Shown here: positions 1 to 8,257 of the stretch, in pieces | Layout: each line of letters opens with the position of its first letter | Numbering within the stretch: position 1 is the stretch's first letter | Assembly (NCBI RefSeq): GCF_009938225.1 | Contig: NZ_AP019658.1 | Coordinates: 496,001-560,000, forward strand | Direction: 5' to 3' | DNA length: 64,000 nucleotides | DNA from: Vibrio ponticus | GTDB taxonomy: Bacteria; Pseudomonadota; Gammaproteobacteria; Enterobacterales; Vibrionaceae | Notes under the pieces: model-generated | Seen by the model: only the letters and a program-made list of their open reading frames with translations | Told to the model about the DNA's origin: nothing | The model's database searches: none | Program-made: the position numbers and the translations under genes

Positions 1-431
1 CTTGAATCAACATGGCAATTTAGCTTTCATTTTAATGAAAGCTCTAGTTGATGGTTAATGTGATAAATTAGCACTTTCTCGATTGAAATTAAGATTTATT
101 ACATTGGTGTAGGTAGCCTTGTTAGTTTTGTAACTAATGACCTTTAGTCCTGTTTATTGATTGAATTGTTATTTCATTCCGTATGTTACAATGACAAGTT
201 GTAATCTAAATAATGGTTTACGATCGATGAATTTAATCGTGTCGATTTATTTGGTTTGTGGTTGTGTCAAATTAATACATTTTCGGGTGTCATTAAATTG
301 GCGATGAGCGAAGAAAATATCATTCTTACGTCAACTGCTATAACATAGAATTATATTCATGGTAACGGTTATTTTGTAAGCTATAAAATGATTGCGTATA
401 GGTTCACAGATTTGGCTTGCAGGATCGAGAT
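1..431. other. AT-rich intergenic leader
   Basis: No convincing gene is seen here. An inverted repeat AGCTTTCAT/ATGAAAGCT lies at about 22-43 and may be the terminator of a gene upstream of the window. The rest is AT-rich and precedes the EAL gene. A long AT-rich leader fits a promoter bound by H-NS-like silencers, but I can point to no specific site. Confidence 0.4.
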
Positions 432-1187
432 ATGTATAATTTTATAAATAGAACGGATGGGGTGATTGTAACAAGAGAGGATGACTATGCTGTGATTAGC
501 TATGTGTTTCAGCCTATATACTCTCCAAAAACAAAAAGAGCTATTTATTATGAAGTTTTGTCTCGCGTTACGTCACAGTCAGGTGAGATATATAGTAATC
601 AAGATTTTTTTGAAAACGTAGACGATGAATTTATCAAGAAGATTTGTATCAGCCAATTACAAGTAGCTAAGTCATTAAAAATAAAATCAACAATCTCGAT
701 GAATATTAATATGTCATGTTTAGCTGACAACCAATTTGTACATGATATTATGCTTTTTAAAGGTGTAAAGATTGCACTAGAGATAAATGAGTTAAATTGT
801 TATACGTCTGCCATTGAAACTATAAATAACATTAAAGCGCTGCAAAGTTGTGGGGTTATGCTTTGGCTTGATGATTATCATTCTAATAATGAACAAGCAA
901 ACTTGTCACTAGGAACTATCAACTGGGACTATATAAAAATTGATAAGAGCTTTTTGCATTTCAATAGTATTGAATTAATGCCGGCAAAAGCTTTGACTTA
1001 TGTTCTATCACCTTTTACTAAAAAAGGTTTAATATTCGAAGGGGTGGAAACTTATGAGCAGTCACAAATCGTTAAAGCTACTGGTTCCTTATCACAAGGA
1101 TATTTTCATTCTGTTCCAAAACAGTGGTCTGAAATAATCCAGGAAATTAAGAATGAGCATAAAATCAAAAACATTTCGGCTATTTGA
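432..1187 (+). CDS. EAL-domain protein, probable c-di-GMP phosphodiesterase
   Basis: A stand-alone EAL domain of about 251 residues without an obvious sensory or membrane segment. EAL proteins hydrolyse cyclic di-GMP to pGpG using metal-binding acidic residues. Visible motifs in order are EVL at 41-43 (in place of EAL), NINMS, LEINE, WLDDYHS (the DD pair), IKIDKSF (the lysine), FEGVET and SQGY. All the main metal or catalytic positions I can place are kept, so activity is plausible, although the signature is EVL and the DDF(G/A) motif reads DDYHS. The ATG at 432 is preferred to a TTG 15 bases upstream. The 3' end overlaps the AraC regulator that follows, which suggests co-translation. It could also be a degenerate EAL protein acting by protein contact. 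Confidence 0.85.
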   Translation: MYNFINRTDGVIVTREDDYAVISYVFQPIYSPKTKRAIYYEVLSRVTSQSGEIYSNQDFFENVDDEFIKKICISQLQVAKSLKIKSTISMNINMSCLADNQFVHDIMLFKGVKIALEINELNCYTSAIETINNIKALQSCGVMLWLDDYHSNNEQANLSLGTINWDYIKIDKSFLHFNSIELMPAKALTYVLSPFTKKGLIFEGVETYEQSQIVKATGSLSQGYFHSVPKQWSEIIQEIKNEHKIKNISAI

Positions 1188-1869
1188 AAGTAACGAATTT
1201 CAAGCCAGTCTCATGCTTAAACGAAAGCACGTTGTTTCTTTCAATTGTAAGGGGATCATTTCCTATAAAGGATGTGTCATCAATGTTACTGAAGGAGAAG
1301 CGATCACTTTACCAAAGAACAAGTTAATCCATTGCTTTTTATATGGGACTGGATGTTCGACTATCACTGTGCATCGATACTATGATGATGTGTCAAAGGT
1401 ATGGTACTCATCAAGTATGGTAACAGATTATGTTAACGCCTTTACTGAATTGGACCAAGTAGAGTTAGCTAACATCATGTTTATTGAAACTGCTCTTAAC
1501 CATTATATTAGGTTAGAAATTGCACGTACTTGTAGGTCGAGAGAATACAAAGCTGATCTAGTTGAAAAGATTAAAAGGTTAGTCATTCAAGATCTAAGAA
1601 AAGATTGGGGCGTTAAAGATGTGTGTGCACAAGTCTTTTTGTCTGAATCTAGTTTGTATCGAACACTCAGAGCTGAAAAAACGTCCTTTACGGCGCTAAT
1701 ACAAGACATTAGGTTAGTGTATGCAAAAGAGTTATTAGTAAGTTCTCGACTTTCAATTGGTGAAATTTCATATAATAGTGGTTTTAACAGCACTTCTTAT
1801 TTTGGTAATAAATTCAAAGCAAAATATGGAATGTCTCCTACATATTGTCGAAATTTGAGTAAGTGTTAA
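1153..1869 (+). CDS. AraC-family transcriptional regulator
   Basis: A 238-residue regulator. The C-terminal ~100 residues carry the two helix-turn-helix motifs of the AraC/XylS family, visible as VKDVCAQVFLSESSLYR and then LSIGEISYNSGFNSTSYF followed by F..KYGMSPTYCR. The N-terminal ~130 residues show no sugar-cupin signature that I recognise. The layout and length resemble the ToxT/GadX-like regulators of enteric bacteria and vibrios, but this is a family-level impression. The ATG at 1153 lies inside the end of the EAL gene (35-bp overlap), so the two are almost certainly one transcription unit. That pairs a c-di-GMP enzyme with a DNA-binding regulator. Targets are unknown. Confidence 0.85.
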   Translation: MSIKSKTFRLFESNEFQASLMLKRKHVVSFNCKGIISYKGCVINVTEGEAITLPKNKLIHCFLYGTGCSTITVHRYYDDVSKVWYSSSMVTDYVNAFTELDQVELANIMFIETALNHYIRLEIARTCRSREYKADLVEKIKRLVIQDLRKDWGVKDVCAQVFLSESSLYRTLRAEKTSFTALIQDIRLVYAKELLVSSRLSIGEISYNSGFNSTSYFGNKFKAKYGMSPTYCRNLSKC

Positions 1870-1886
1870 ATTGATAAGGTTTGAAG

Positions 1887-1925
1887 ATGTCTTAATGAAA
1901 ACTAATATGGCTTTCATTAAGACAT
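1887..1925. terminator. Perfect 14-bp inverted repeat between convergent genes
   Basis: Arms ATGTCTTAATGAAA (1887-1900) and TTTCATTAAGACAT (1912-1925) are exact reverse complements around an 11-base loop. It sits between the end of the AraC gene (1869) and the end of the opposite-strand AraC gene (1966), so a bidirectional terminator is the simplest reading. The U tract is weak on both sides, so an operator or other role is possible. Confidence 0.6.
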
Positions 1926-1965
1926 TGCAGAGAGGCTGAAATATGAGTTCTCGTGTTAGCACAAT

Positions 1966-3258
1966 TTACTTGTTAGTCCTGTATTGGCGCTCCATCTCAG
2001 GTAGTGTTCTCTCGCAGTAAGTCGCGGGAGTGCAGCCCATGACTTGTTTGAATACTTTTCGGTAATAGGCGGTGGAGCAAAAGCCAAGCTGCTCTGCTAG
2101 TGACTCTACGCTGTGTTGCTTAGTGACAAGAAACGGCAGTGACTCTTCAATTCTGAGTTGATTACGATATTGACTGATAGTTTGTTTCGTCTCTTTTTTA
2201 AATTGTCGTGCGAGATGTTCTTTTGAAACATTTAACTCCTCGGCAAGCGCTGCTAACCCTTGTGCATCCTGATTGAGGTTTTGCCTTAACAAGATAATGC
2301 TATTTTTAATCAGGGCTGAGTAGTGATTAAGGCTATAGCGCTGCACAATTTGGCAATACTCTCGCATTACGGTTGCCTGTAATTGCTCAAACTGAGCTAG
2401 GTTATCAATGCGATCGATCAGCTTGATGTTTCTACTTGATACGTAATCAACAATTGAGGCACTGACTCCGCCATGGAAGCAAGCGCGTGCCCCAATCGAA
2501 TTTAATGTGACAGCTAGATAGCGCCAATCGGTTACCGAGATTTTTACTCGAGAAGGGATACGCAGTTTGCCATTGACCTGTTTCAATAGTGCATCGAGAG
2601 AAACTAAATCCCCACTGCTAATAACACTACATAGCTTGTGTTCGATGGCATACCGTTTTTCTACCTCATCTTCGAGTATGTATTTATCTAGCTGTGCATT
2701 TATCGGTGAAGCGTATAGAGCTTGAAACTTTGTACCAAGTGAGTTTTGGTTATCAGCGCTAAAACTTTCTACCACGATATCTTGATTGATAAGAATCGCA
2801 CCAATCGCTTTCCCCAAACATTCGAGGACATCGGTTTGCAAGATAAGTCGTTTTTGTAAATACGCATCCAGTAGATAGCGAGTCTCTATCGGCATGTCAA
2901 TGCGTGCAAGTTGCGATGTGTAATCATCATGATTGCTATCGTGGCAAAAAGGACCGACCAAAAACGCAGTTTCTTGGTGATGGAATGCGAAATAGAGGTT
3001 CTGGAAATTCCCTTGCAGAATTTTTACCTGTTGGTTTTGTGGCTCCTCTAGTGTCATCCGTAACAATTGCTCAATCTCTTGGATGACTAATGCTGGAGCA
3101 AAGCCGATCATGCCTTCTTTCATGTTCATATCACGTTGCAGAAAACGCAGTTCTAAGTGGAATAGTTGCTCGATGACTTTCGCGTGGCTTTTAATTTGAT
3201 CTTGTGTGAACGTCGACATATTTGAAAAATTTTGCGGAATACTGTCAATATAGTACAT
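1966..3258 (-). CDS. AraC-family regulator divergent from GH2 glycosidase
   Basis: A 430-residue protein with a C-terminal AraC DNA-binding domain: LAALAEELNVSKEHLARQFK is the first helix-turn-helix and VESLAEQLGFCSTAYYRKVFKQVMGCTPATY the second with its signature tail. The N-terminal ~300 residues are an unassigned sensory region with no membrane segment, so the regulator is probably cytoplasmic. The start is the ATG at 3258; a TTG one codon upstream is less likely. The start lies only 92 bp from the start of the divergent GH2 gene, so this is the likely local regulator of that glycosidase, binding in the shared promoter and responding to a sugar or its metabolite. Confidence 0.85.
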   Translation of the reverse strand: MYYIDSIPQNFSNMSTFTQDQIKSHAKVIEQLFHLELRFLQRDMNMKEGMIGFAPALVIQEIEQLLRMTLEEPQNQQVKILQGNFQNLYFAFHHQETAFLVGPFCHDSNHDDYTSQLARIDMPIETRYLLDAYLQKRLILQTDVLECLGKAIGAILINQDIVVESFSADNQNSLGTKFQALYASPINAQLDKYILEDEVEKRYAIEHKLCSVISSGDLVSLDALLKQVNGKLRIPSRVKISVTDWRYLAVTLNSIGARACFHGGVSASIVDYVSSRNIKLIDRIDNLAQFEQLQATVMREYCQIVQRYSLNHYSALIKNSIILLRQNLNQDAQGLAALAEELNVSKEHLARQFKKETKQTISQYRNQLRIEESLPFLVTKQHSVESLAEQLGFCSTAYYRKVFKQVMGCTPATYCERTLPEMERQYRTNK

Positions 3259-3350
3259 CAAAATATCAATTTGGTGGATTATTTGGTTCGAAATTCGAAG
3301 GTAGTATGGGATTTATAAACATTGTATTGCCTATCTACTCGGAGAATGAG

Positions 3351-5678
3351 ATGACTCAATATATTAATTTGAACACTGATTGGTCTTTTACAAAACAGCC
3401 TTTAACTTTGCACCAAGTCCAAGCGGATCAAGGCTCTCTATTAGAGGGTGTGCAGATTCCACATTGCTGGAATGCGATTGACGGTCAAAATGGTGGTGAC
3501 AACTACCATCGTGGCTTGTGTTGGTATAAAAAAACGCTGCATGTTGAGTCGGTCGAAGAGGGGAAGTGCTATTTTATTGAGGTTGGCGCAGCAAACAGTA
3601 TTTCTCATACTTACCTAAACGGGGAATTGCTAGGTGAGCATCGCGGTGGTTACTCTAAGTTTCGTTATGATATTACCAAACACTTACAGCCAGGTGATAA
3701 CGAGCTGATTCTTAGCGTAGATAACTCCCATATCGAAGACGTTTATCCGCTTTGGGCTGACTTTACGTTTTATGGTGGGATTTACCGAGATGTAAACTTG
3801 GTTATTGCTGAAGATACTCACTTTAATTTGATGGATATGGGTTCTTGTGGTGTTTATGTTTCACAGCGTCAAGTGACAGAGAAACAGGCACAATTGGAAG
3901 TTAAGGCTCTTGTTACTAACCACAGTACAGCAGCGGCAGAGCTCTTGGTGCAATTTGTTGATCGCAAAGAGAACGTAGTTTCAGAAGCTTGCACAGCGGT
4001 TGCTGGCGATGAAACTTTAGTGAACTTGACGATTGATAATCCGACTCTTTGGCAAGGAATCGAAAACCCGTATCTGTATGAGTGCCGAGTTTACTTAACG
4101 GTCAATGGTGAGCTTAAAGACAGCCTAGTGATCCCAACAGGTTTACGTTATTTTGAGTTTCATAAAGACCAAGGCTTCCTACTCAACGGCAAGCCAACCA
4201 AAATTCGTGGAGTTAGCCGCCACCAAGATCGCGAAGCGGTGGGAAATGCGTTGACTCAAAGTCATCAAATTCAGGATATGGAGCTAATCAAAGAAGTGGG
4301 TGCGAACTCAATTCGTCTTGCTCACTATCAGCATAGTGATTTCTTCTACGATTTATGTGATGAAGCCGGTATGCTCACTTGGGCAGAGCCTCCTTACATT
4401 ACTAAAACTTCGTCGACAGACCGTGAAGCGACAAACGCTATCAGCCAAATGCGAGAGCTAATCCGTCAAGCTTACAACCATTCATCGATCATCCTTTGGG
4501 GAGTTCAAAATGAAATTGGTATTATGCCGGATGAGCGTCCTCTACTTGATATCGTGGAACAGATGCATGCTGTAGTAAAAGAAGAAGATACCACTCGCTT
4601 AACGACGCAAGCACAAGTGATGATGATTCGTGAAGATAACCCGGCGAACTTCGCAACAGATACAGTGGCATTCAACCAATACCATGGCTGGTATATGGGA
4701 GAGACGTCAGGGTATGACACGTTTATTCAAGCATTCCGAGCCAAAAATCCAAACAGCAGTTTAGGTTACTCAGAGTATGGCGCTGAAGGTATTATCAAGT
4801 GGCATAGCGAAGAGCCGAAAGTTAATGATTACAGTGAAGAGTTCCATGCCAAGTATCATGAAGAAGTGCTTGAGATATTCAATCGCTATGACTTCATGTG
4901 GGGAAGTTATGTGTGGAACTTTTTTGATTTTGGGTCAGATTTTCGCGATGAAGGTGGCGTTAAAGGGCGTAACAACAAGGGCTTAGTGACGTTTGATCGC
5001 GCGATTAAGAAAGATGCGTTTTATTTCTACAAGTCAGTGTGGAGTGATGAACCAGTTGTTCACATTACCTCTAAACGCTTTAAAGATCGTCATCTCGATA
5101 CAATTACCGTCAAAGTTTATTGTAACCAAGAAGATTTAACGCTGACTTGCAATGGCAATCCAGTCGCGCTTAAAGAGCGTAAGGGAACGGGCAGTCAGAC
5201 AATTTACTTGTTTGATGTCAGTTTAGAAGCGGGCTACAACCAGGTAGTTGCGACAGCGTCAGGTATCAGTGATCGCGTTGAATTTCGAAAAGTGGCTGAG
5301 GCTAATCAAGACTACATTCTACCTAAGGGTGAATCTGCGGGTATTATGGAGAGCCTATTTAAATCAGATAATGGTGACGAAAACGTTCGCAACTGGTTTA
5401 GCGATGGGGTCGAGGATGCTCAATTACCGGCTCTGGAGTTCCCAGAAGGTTACCTATCAATAAAAGATAGAGTGTGTGACATTCTTAAGGAAGAGCAAGG
5501 TCGTGAAATAATGGAAGAGCTATTCAAGCCTTTATTAGAAAGCGATAAAGCGGAGATGATTAAGGGGATTGCATTCGAGATGATCATCGAGTTTAAACCA
5601 GACTTGTTCCCGCAAAAACTGGTTCAACACTTTAATAGTCGACTGAATAAAGTGAGAAAAAGTATCGAATTAGTGTAA
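3351..5678 (+). CDS. Glycoside hydrolase family 2 (beta-galactosidase/beta-glucuronidase type)
   Basis: A 775-residue cytoplasmic enzyme with no signal peptide. GH2 enzymes are retaining exo-glycosidases that remove beta-galactose, glucuronate or mannose. The N-terminal jelly-roll contains PHCWNAIDGQNGG and WYKKTLH, then an Ig-like domain, then the TIM barrel. The acid/base Glu is E388 in VQNEIG and the nucleophile is E475 in YSEYGAEG. The ATG at 3351 follows a GGAGAATGAG ribosome site and starts at the expected N-terminal strand; an ATG at 3222 would add 43 atypical residues. The last ~120 residues are predicted helical and charged and are not part of the standard GH2 core. Substrate cannot be fixed from sequence. 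The neighbouring AraC regulator supports substrate-induced expression. Confidence 0.88.
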   Translation: MTQYINLNTDWSFTKQPLTLHQVQADQGSLLEGVQIPHCWNAIDGQNGGDNYHRGLCWYKKTLHVESVEEGKCYFIEVGAANSISHTYLNGELLGEHRGGYSKFRYDITKHLQPGDNELILSVDNSHIEDVYPLWADFTFYGGIYRDVNLVIAEDTHFNLMDMGSCGVYVSQRQVTEKQAQLEVKALVTNHSTAAAELLVQFVDRKENVVSEACTAVAGDETLVNLTIDNPTLWQGIENPYLYECRVYLTVNGELKDSLVIPTGLRYFEFHKDQGFLLNGKPTKIRGVSRHQDREAVGNALTQSHQIQDMELIKEVGANSIRLAHYQHSDFFYDLCDEAGMLTWAEPPYITKTSSTDREATNAISQMRELIRQAYNHSSIILWGVQNEIGIMPDERPLLDIVEQMHAVVKEEDTTRLTTQAQVMMIREDNPANFATDTVAFNQYHGWYMGETSGYDTFIQAFRAKNPNSSLGYSEYGAEGIIKWHSEEPKVNDYSEEFHAKYHEEVLEIFNRYDFMWGSYVWNFFDFGSDFRDEGGVKGRNNKGLVTFDRAIKKDAFYFYKSVWSDEPVVHITSKRFKDRHLDTITVKVYCNQEDLTLTCNGNPVALKERKGTGSQTIYLFDVSLEAGYNQVVATASGISDRVEFRKVAEANQDYILPKGESAGIMESLFKSDNGDENVRNWFSDGVEDAQLPALEFPEGYLSIKDRVCDILKEEQGREIMEELFKPLLESDKAEMIKGIAFEMIIEFKPDLFPQKLVQHFNSRLNKVRKSIELV

Positions 5679-5694
5679 AACGATTGATGTTTAG

Positions 5695-5722
5695 CCAAGC
5701 ATCGCTCCGGTGCTTGGTCTGC
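5695..5722 (+). terminator. Stem-loop after GH2 gene
   Basis: CCAAGCA (5695-5701) pairs with TGCTTGG (5711-5717) around a 9-base loop, 17 bases after the GH2 stop codon. The following tract is TCTGCTTT, so termination may be inefficient. Confidence 0.5.
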
Positions 5723-5972
5723 TTTAAAACCGACCATTGTATACATTGCGCAATGGTCATTATTTTAACCTTAAAGTTTATCTCTACTAGGCGCAAATTG
5801 ACGCTCTGCCCTTTCATTATTTTAAAAGATGCTACACTGTATCTAGAGAGGTATCGATGAGCTCTCCAACAAATCGATGTTTCTCTCTAGTTAAAGTAAA
5901 GAGTTTAACTATATGATATTTAGAATAATAAAGCATTTTTTTGCTTTGATAGATCACCACAAGGAGCGTGCT

Positions 5973-6260
5973 GTGTTTACAAAAACTTATTTTTTCATCA
6001 TCGCTGCATCCCTTGCTCTAACCGGTTGCAGTTCTACCTATACTGAGCAAGCTAAAGTGATGTCGAATTACGAGCTTTGCTTTGTCTCTGGGTATGGCAA
6101 TGAAACACCAACATATGTTGATGCGATGCAAAGTGAAATTGATGACCGCATCAAAGCGAGTGAGCTTGAACAAAATGTTTGTGCTCAAGATCGACAGTAT
6201 GGTGAGATGACGCGATATGCTGTCGAAAAACAAATCGGTGAGAAAATCGCCTATTTTTGA
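5973..6260 (+). CDS. Small predicted lipoprotein of unknown function
   Basis: A 95-residue protein starting at a GTG at 5973 preceded by AAGGAG. The N-terminus is a lipoprotein signal: hydrophobic YFFIIAASLAL followed by lipobox LTGC, so the cysteine becomes the lipidated first residue. The mature part is about 75 residues, hydrophilic, with two further cysteines that could form a disulfide in the periplasm. I recognise no domain. An upstream ATG at 5913 is open but would place a charged segment before the signal, so it is less likely. The gene stands alone and ends before a strong terminator. Confidence 0.7.
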   Translation: MFTKTYFFIIAASLALTGCSSTYTEQAKVMSNYELCFVSGYGNETPTYVDAMQSEIDDRIKASELEQNVCAQDRQYGEMTRYAVEKQIGEKIAYF

Positions 6261-6298
6261 TGTCTTAAACGACCAGTTAGATACGTAATGCTTAAAGC

Positions 6299-6337
6299 GC
6301 CCGTTGGTTCTCTGTACCAATCGGGCGTTTCTTTTTT
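6299..6337 (+). terminator. Rho-independent terminator
   Basis: GCCCGTTGGT and ACCAATCGGGC form a long GC-rich stem with a short loop, followed by GTTTCTTTTTT. It serves the lipoprotein gene and may also stop the opposite-strand cytochrome gene ending at 6366. Confidence 0.85.
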
Positions 6338-6365
6338 GGCGGAGCGAGAGTTTACAGTGTTATCC

Positions 6366-6983
6366 TTAGCCGCTCTGTAAGATCAGTAATGTGACTAAGC
6401 TAGAAATGATGAGTACCAATAGGGCTCTTTGGTTTGAAGCAAAAGCGACTGGAGCCAGTTCTTTTTTTTGCAAACTATCTTGCTTACCAGTGATCATTGC
6501 CTTTACCAGAGGCTTTGAACGCAGTTTGTAGATAACAATGGCACTCAAGTGTATGACCACAAAAACGATGAGCAGTTGTGGCGATGCACGGTGAATAGCT
6601 TTAAATAGCTCTAAAGTACTTTCACTGAGCAAAGATTCAGCATAAGGAAAGCTGTTAAACAGACCAACTAGCGCCATACCAGTTAAACATTGCACAAACA
6701 ATGTCGCAATTAATGCGATGACCATCCAAGCCCCTGCAGGGTTGTGTCCAGCGTGAGATGACTCTTTACCAAGTAAGTAGCGTACAGTGCGTGTTGGCGA
6801 AGACACAAAGTTCTTAAATTTACTCGTATCACTACCAATAAATCCCCAAACTAAACGCCAACAAATTAGTGTAAAGAGTGCTAAACCAAGTTGTAGGTGT
6901 GGACCGAAACCGGTAATTAGACAAATAAATAGTGTTGCTTGGATCCAATGGTAAAGTCGTGTTGGTAGATCCCAAATTTTCAT
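6366..6983 (-). CDS. Cytochrome b561 family membrane protein
   Basis: A 205-residue protein with about four or five hydrophobic helices. The opening WDLPTRLYHW is typical of the small cytochrome b561/Ni-hydrogenase b-type subunits, where the histidine (H12) helps ligate haem. Other candidate haem ligands are H80 (AGHNPAGAW), H131 (AIHRAS) and H145 (VVIHLSA). These proteins move electrons in the inner membrane, often to a periplasmic c-type cytochrome. No cytochrome c or oxidoreductase partner lies next to it, so the electron partner is unknown. The start is the ATG at 6983, and about 270 bp of apparently empty sequence separates it from the divergent RecX-like gene. Confidence 0.85.
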   Translation of the reverse strand: MKIWDLPTRLYHWIQATLFICLITGFGPHLQLGLALFTLICWRLVWGFIGSDTSKFKNFVSSPTRTVRYLLGKESSHAGHNPAGAWMVIALIATLFVQCLTGMALVGLFNSFPYAESLLSESTLELFKAIHRASPQLLIVFVVIHLSAIVIYKLRSKPLVKAMITGKQDSLQKKELAPVAFASNQRALLVLIISSLVTLLILQSG

Positions 6984-7253
6984 AGTGTTTCTCGAATGAT
7001 CGGTAATTTTTAAAAGTAAAAATGATTAAGTACCACTGCTTGAAAGCGGGCGAGTACTGGTGGGTTGTTTTCGATGGCGCTACTTTAAATTGTTCACGTT
7101 ATTTGATTAATGATGGATATGAATAATGATTGTTTCCATTTGACTGTTAATCATTCCACATAGACAGATATTTTTAGATTTCATCGAACCACCCAATTGG
7201 CTCAAGATTGATGTACACTCTCTGCAACATTCTCCATCAATGAGTCTTCAAGT

Positions 7254-8063
7254 TTGTACCCAGAAGAAAACCGAGTAAGAAAAGCCAGACGTATTGAAAG
7301 CGTGATGAATTCAGCGCTGTGGCATTTAGGTCAAAAAGACTTAACTGAGGCAGAGCTTTTGGCAAAGTTGCGGTTAAAAACTGACAATCAAGAGTGGATT
7401 GACGATACCTTAGAAAAGCTGCGTGGCTTTGGCTATCTCAAGTCAGACAAACAGTTCGCTGAGCAATTTGCTGAGCGCTCGTTTGCGAATGAATATGGCA
7501 GCGAATACATTCGTGACAAGTTGAAGAAAAAAGGATTGGATGACTCATTGGTCAGTGAGGCGATCGCAAAGGTGAAAGAATCACTGAATATCGACGAACA
7601 AGCGATGCTCAACGAACGAGTTAATCATTACTACCAAACCTTTACGATGAGCAAAGAAAAGCTCACAGCAACACTGCAGAAGCGCGGTTTTAGCTATGCT
7701 CAAGTTAATCAAGCGATAAAGCAGCATGCTTGTTACCAACAGCTGAAAACTAATTTAGAGCTGAAGGCTGAAAAAGCGGACCTTGAAAAAGAAGTGTTGA
7801 AATATGCCCGGAAAGGTAAGGGGCTAACGGTGATTCGCCAAGAGTTACGTCAACGTAAGATTGATATTACTGAGCTTGACGCACTAGTTGAAAAACTGAT
7901 TCATGCAGACCAACTCGATTTTTACAGTGCGTGTTTAGAACAGTTAAGCAAAAAGTCTTATGACCTGGCTGCTCATAGCGAGCGGAGTAAAGCTTACGCA
8001 ATGTTAAGCCGCAAAGGATTCAGTTCTGACGAGATTCAGTTTGCCATGAGCGAGTTGGAGTGA
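7254..8063 (+). CDS. Long RecX-family protein
   Basis: About 269 residues with repeated three-helix RecX modules, for example LTEAELLAKLRLK with GFGYLKSDKQFAEQF, and YGSEYIRDKLKKKGL; a third and fourth similar unit follow (MSKEKLTATLQKRGF and LTVIRQELRQRKI). RecX binds RecA filaments and damps recombination. Enterobacterial and Vibrio RecX beside recA is about 150-170 residues; this is the long form, and there is no recA here. The start is uncertain: the open frame begins at a TTG (7254) without a good ribosome site. An ATG at 7240 is out of frame, and an in-frame ATG at 7305 would cut the basic N-terminus. It may act as an accessory modulator rather than the housekeeping RecX. Confidence 0.75.
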   Translation: MYPEENRVRKARRIESVMNSALWHLGQKDLTEAELLAKLRLKTDNQEWIDDTLEKLRGFGYLKSDKQFAEQFAERSFANEYGSEYIRDKLKKKGLDDSLVSEAIAKVKESLNIDEQAMLNERVNHYYQTFTMSKEKLTATLQKRGFSYAQVNQAIKQHACYQQLKTNLELKAEKADLEKEVLKYARKGKGLTVIRQELRQRKIDITELDALVEKLIHADQLDFYSACLEQLSKKSYDLAAHSERSKAYAMLSRKGFSSDEIQFAMSELE

Positions 8064-8214
8064 CGGGACAAGAAAGCCCAGTGTTTTCCAACCCATCATG
8101 ATTGCCGTTTTTTCAGTGGTCTGATAAGCCAGCTTAACTATATTCATACACTGAGTTCACTATTTTGTGAGTTCAACAATTACCATTCGGACATATGTCC
8201 TATCGAGCTGCACG

Positions 8215-8250
8215 CCCTAAAACTACGATTGGTGGATTTTATTTTTAGGG
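8215..8250 (+). promoter_or_regulatory. Hairpin covering the ribosome site of the amidohydrolase gene
   Basis: CCCTAAAA (8215-8222) and TTTTAGGG (8243-8250) are exact reverse complements with a 20-base loop. The AGGG that would serve as the ribosome site lies 7 bases before the ATG at 8258 and is inside the 3' arm, so the structure could limit translation. Confidence 0.45.
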
Positions 8251-8257
8251 TGTCAAA

